A stretch of DNA of 64,000 nucleotides from Fulvia fulva. Taxonomy: Eukaryota > Ascomycota > Dothideomycetes > Mycosphaerellales > Mycosphaerellaceae. The stretch's first letter is position 1; each line of letters begins with the position of its first letter. The position numbers and the translations under genes are program-made. A model generated the notes under the pieces. That model did no database searches. It saw only the letters and a list, made by a program, of their open reading frames with translations, and had not been told where the DNA came from. The stretch is taken from assembly GCF_020509005.1 (NCBI RefSeq), contig NC_063020.1, forward strand, positions 2,914,001-2,978,000. The letters run 5' to 3'. Below, piece by piece: positions 62,066-64,000 of this stretch.

Positions 62066-64000
62066 TTTGTAGACTTGTGTGCGCTTTGTTGTTGAGGTAT
62101 TGATTTTGGTGAAGATCGGAGAAAGATCAGTGGGGAATTTGCAAACGACGCATGCACAGAAATACTTCTGCTCTGTCCTCAGATGGCGTGGACAGAACTA
62201 AGCTTCGATCACGAGTTGATCGAGAGGCACGTGTGTTGCGAGAAAAATTCTCGAGCTCTTGTGGTCAGACTTCAGGATTTCTCGATCACTTTAACCTTTG
62301 GACACAATCGCGAGTTGCCTCGCCTCCGAAGCGTGTCAGGTCGTCCGCGGTGATGGGCCGTGGGAGAGCTGGTCGATGTTTGCGTAGCTGCTGGAGATGC
62401 TCGCGTAGGTGATATGGACATTATGCGCGGCCACTGCGAAGGACATCCAGACCACACGAAAGTTCGCAGCTTCCACTGGTCGACTTTCGCTCTTTCAATG
62501 TGCTTGTGTTTCCGTGATATCGAGTCGGAAGTGAAGTTGATCCTTCCTTCAAGTTCATGTCGCGTCCTTTCCAGATATTGAGAAATGCGATCGCCTTAGT
62601 GCAGAAGGCGGGCAAGAGTACCTCATGGCTGCAAGATCGTTCTAAGGAGTCGTAGGTCGATCTGAGTGCAGAACGACGTTGCTATGGTGGTAGTTGAATC
62701 GATAGAAAGAGCGTCTGTCAGTCGCATCCTGTGTCATCTCGCGTGCGCTATGTGATGCGGTTGAGTTGGTCCAGCATTACTCATCACAAGCGCAGCATCT
62801 CTTGGTCTAGATTGTCTTTTGATTATTTCAGCGCAGTGATAAGTATATGGACTAGTAGTGCAGCGACCGCAACAATGCCGTCAGTTGATTCGAGTCTTGT
62901 GGCGATACCGGTATTGACAGAGTCGACAGATCATCTCCACCAAGCACTCCTCGCCGTGCTCGCGCCGGCTCGGAGCTTGATGTAGTTTTATACGAACGGA
63001 TAGCTCGACAGGATCCTCGCCATTGGGCTATACACTTGGTGTCGCCGTCCCGGCGTGGGACGATCCATAAGGTTGACTTAGGTAACTGCTGTGTTGTCGA
63101 GACTGTGCGCTGAACATGTCAATTCTTATATTTACGACGACCACGGTGGCCGCGGCTACTACGTGGCACCAGTGCGCTGGGGCGTTCTGCCTCAGACGGC
63201 GCGTTTCTTCTCGCTTGCTGTCTTCGTTGGTCGTTCCCGGGTCGCTGTGCGACACGTTCGGCGTGCCATCCAACAATGGTATGCTCGAACGCAGCTCTTG
63301 GTCAGTGTAGCAATGTCAAGTCTGCTAATTCTGTCTGCCTAGGCGAGTCAACAATTCCCACGAAACGTGGAATTGTCAGGCCTGGGTCGTTGAGGTCGTT
63401 TTAATGTTGTGGCGTCGCGGCTTTCTGCGCTTGCGTTGGCGCAGCGTTCGTCACTTGCAGCGACTACGCCAGCACCAGCAGTGGTTGTGAGTCTCTTTTC
63501 TCTCTGTCCCTTGTGGATGACCAACAGTGCGTCGCCTTGTTCTACCTCGCGGTAGCATTTGCTGTCCGGGTTGGAATTCCGAGGATGCTGGCTTTGGCGA
63601 GCGATCTTGGAATCCAACGTTCGGTAGCACCGGCCCTGTCGTTCTGCAATGGGATGAGTCCGAATCGATCTCTGTACACTGCTCTCCAAGCTGTGAAACA
63701 GCGCCAAGAGAACAAGGTGCTAGCAGGAAGGCTCCTCGTTCGCGGCAGGCGAGCTCGAGAGCGGGAAAGATGGCTTGAACGTGGACACTGTGAAGCACAA
63801 ACTACCTGTATTGACGATGAGCCATCCGAGATCAGAAATTGGAAGCCGTTTCACCTGGCATGAGGCATTGTATAACTCGTGGCCATCGCCTTCCCACCAC
63901 AAAATGCGATCCCAATACCATCATCCGACTGAACACACGCAGGATTACTCGTCGGTTCCATCTGCGCCAGACCGTGGTATCAAAATCGAGGGTACGCTTC
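62066..64000. other. right-end region, no gene recognised
   Basis: About 1.9 kb. Open frames of 60-119 codons on both strands overlap each other and show no motif. Contains the 79-bp repeat copy (62962-63040) and a 26-bp near-palindrome at 63351-63376 (ACAATTCCCACG / CGTGGAATTGT). An unrecognised multi-exon gene cannot be excluded, especially between 63080 and 63860. Confidence 0.4.
62962..63040 (-). repeat. 79-bp repeat, right copy (inverted)
   Basis: Reverse complement of 56036-56114 with five mismatches. Similarity stops at both edges. Confidence 0.85.

Noticed and set aside
63348..63863. Open frames of 115-119 codons at the right end
   Set aside because: Mutually overlapping on both strands, no motif, low-complexity charge patterns; left as unassigned.

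Overview
The window is nuclear DNA of a filamentous ascomycete (Pezizomycotina; a Dothideomycete is plausible, the species cannot be called). Supporting signs are short introns (48-65 bp, one of 93 bp and one of 146 bp) with fungal splice and branch signals, a Zn2Cys6/fungal_trans regulator, a HET-domain remnant, chromodomain Gypsy elements, and repeats saturated with CpA-to-TpA and TpG-to-TpA changes. That is the signature of repeat-induced point mutation (RIP), and CpG is largely spared.

Left block, about 1-38159, is a nested graveyard of retroelements. Copia-1 (minus strand) sits in Copia-2 (minus). Copia-2 is also split by Gypsy-B (plus, 4168-16145), which is split by a LINE (minus, 6075-10935, 15-bp target duplication). 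After an unidentified RIP-saturated stretch (18090-18673) a second stack begins. Copia-C (minus) carries Gypsy-C (plus, 18819-37845, 520-bp LTRs), and Gypsy-C carries two younger insertions: Gypsy-A (minus, 24373-30509, 443-bp LTRs, open gag and pol with a chromodomain) and Copia-D (minus, 30630-37219, target duplication GTATC). Gypsy-A is the same family as the ruined Gypsy-C around it, so intact and RIP-destroyed copies can be compared base by base. Copia-C has its 5' LTR against a HET-domain gene that is missing its 5' end.

Middle block, about 38160-56791, is normal gene space: a truncated HET gene, a DUF885 metallohydrolase-like gene, a small secreted cysteine-rich protein gene with three exons, then an aromatic catabolic cluster at 44167-55176. 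The cluster holds a 2,3-dihydroxybenzoate decarboxylase, an SDR with two frameshifts, a five-exon intradiol (catechol-type) dioxygenase, a salicylate-hydroxylase-type FAD monooxygenase, a Zn2Cys6 regulator, and an aldehyde dehydrogenase with one frameshift. Strands alternate, so three divergent promoters serve six genes. Together they could take salicylaldehyde to salicylate, then to catechol directly or through 2,3-dihydroxybenzoate, then to cis,cis-muconate. Salicylate is both a plant aromatic and a plant defence hormone. RWDD2-like and Zim17-like genes follow.

Right block, about 56792-64000: a 3'-truncated tRNA-Gly-like pseudogene, a 5'-truncated LINE (57779-60989, 11-bp target duplication) whose RIP load falls from its 3' end to its 5' end, an acyl-protein-thioesterase-like gene, and about 2 kb with no recognisable gene. 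A 79-bp sequence just after the RWDD2-like gene recurs inverted in that last stretch.
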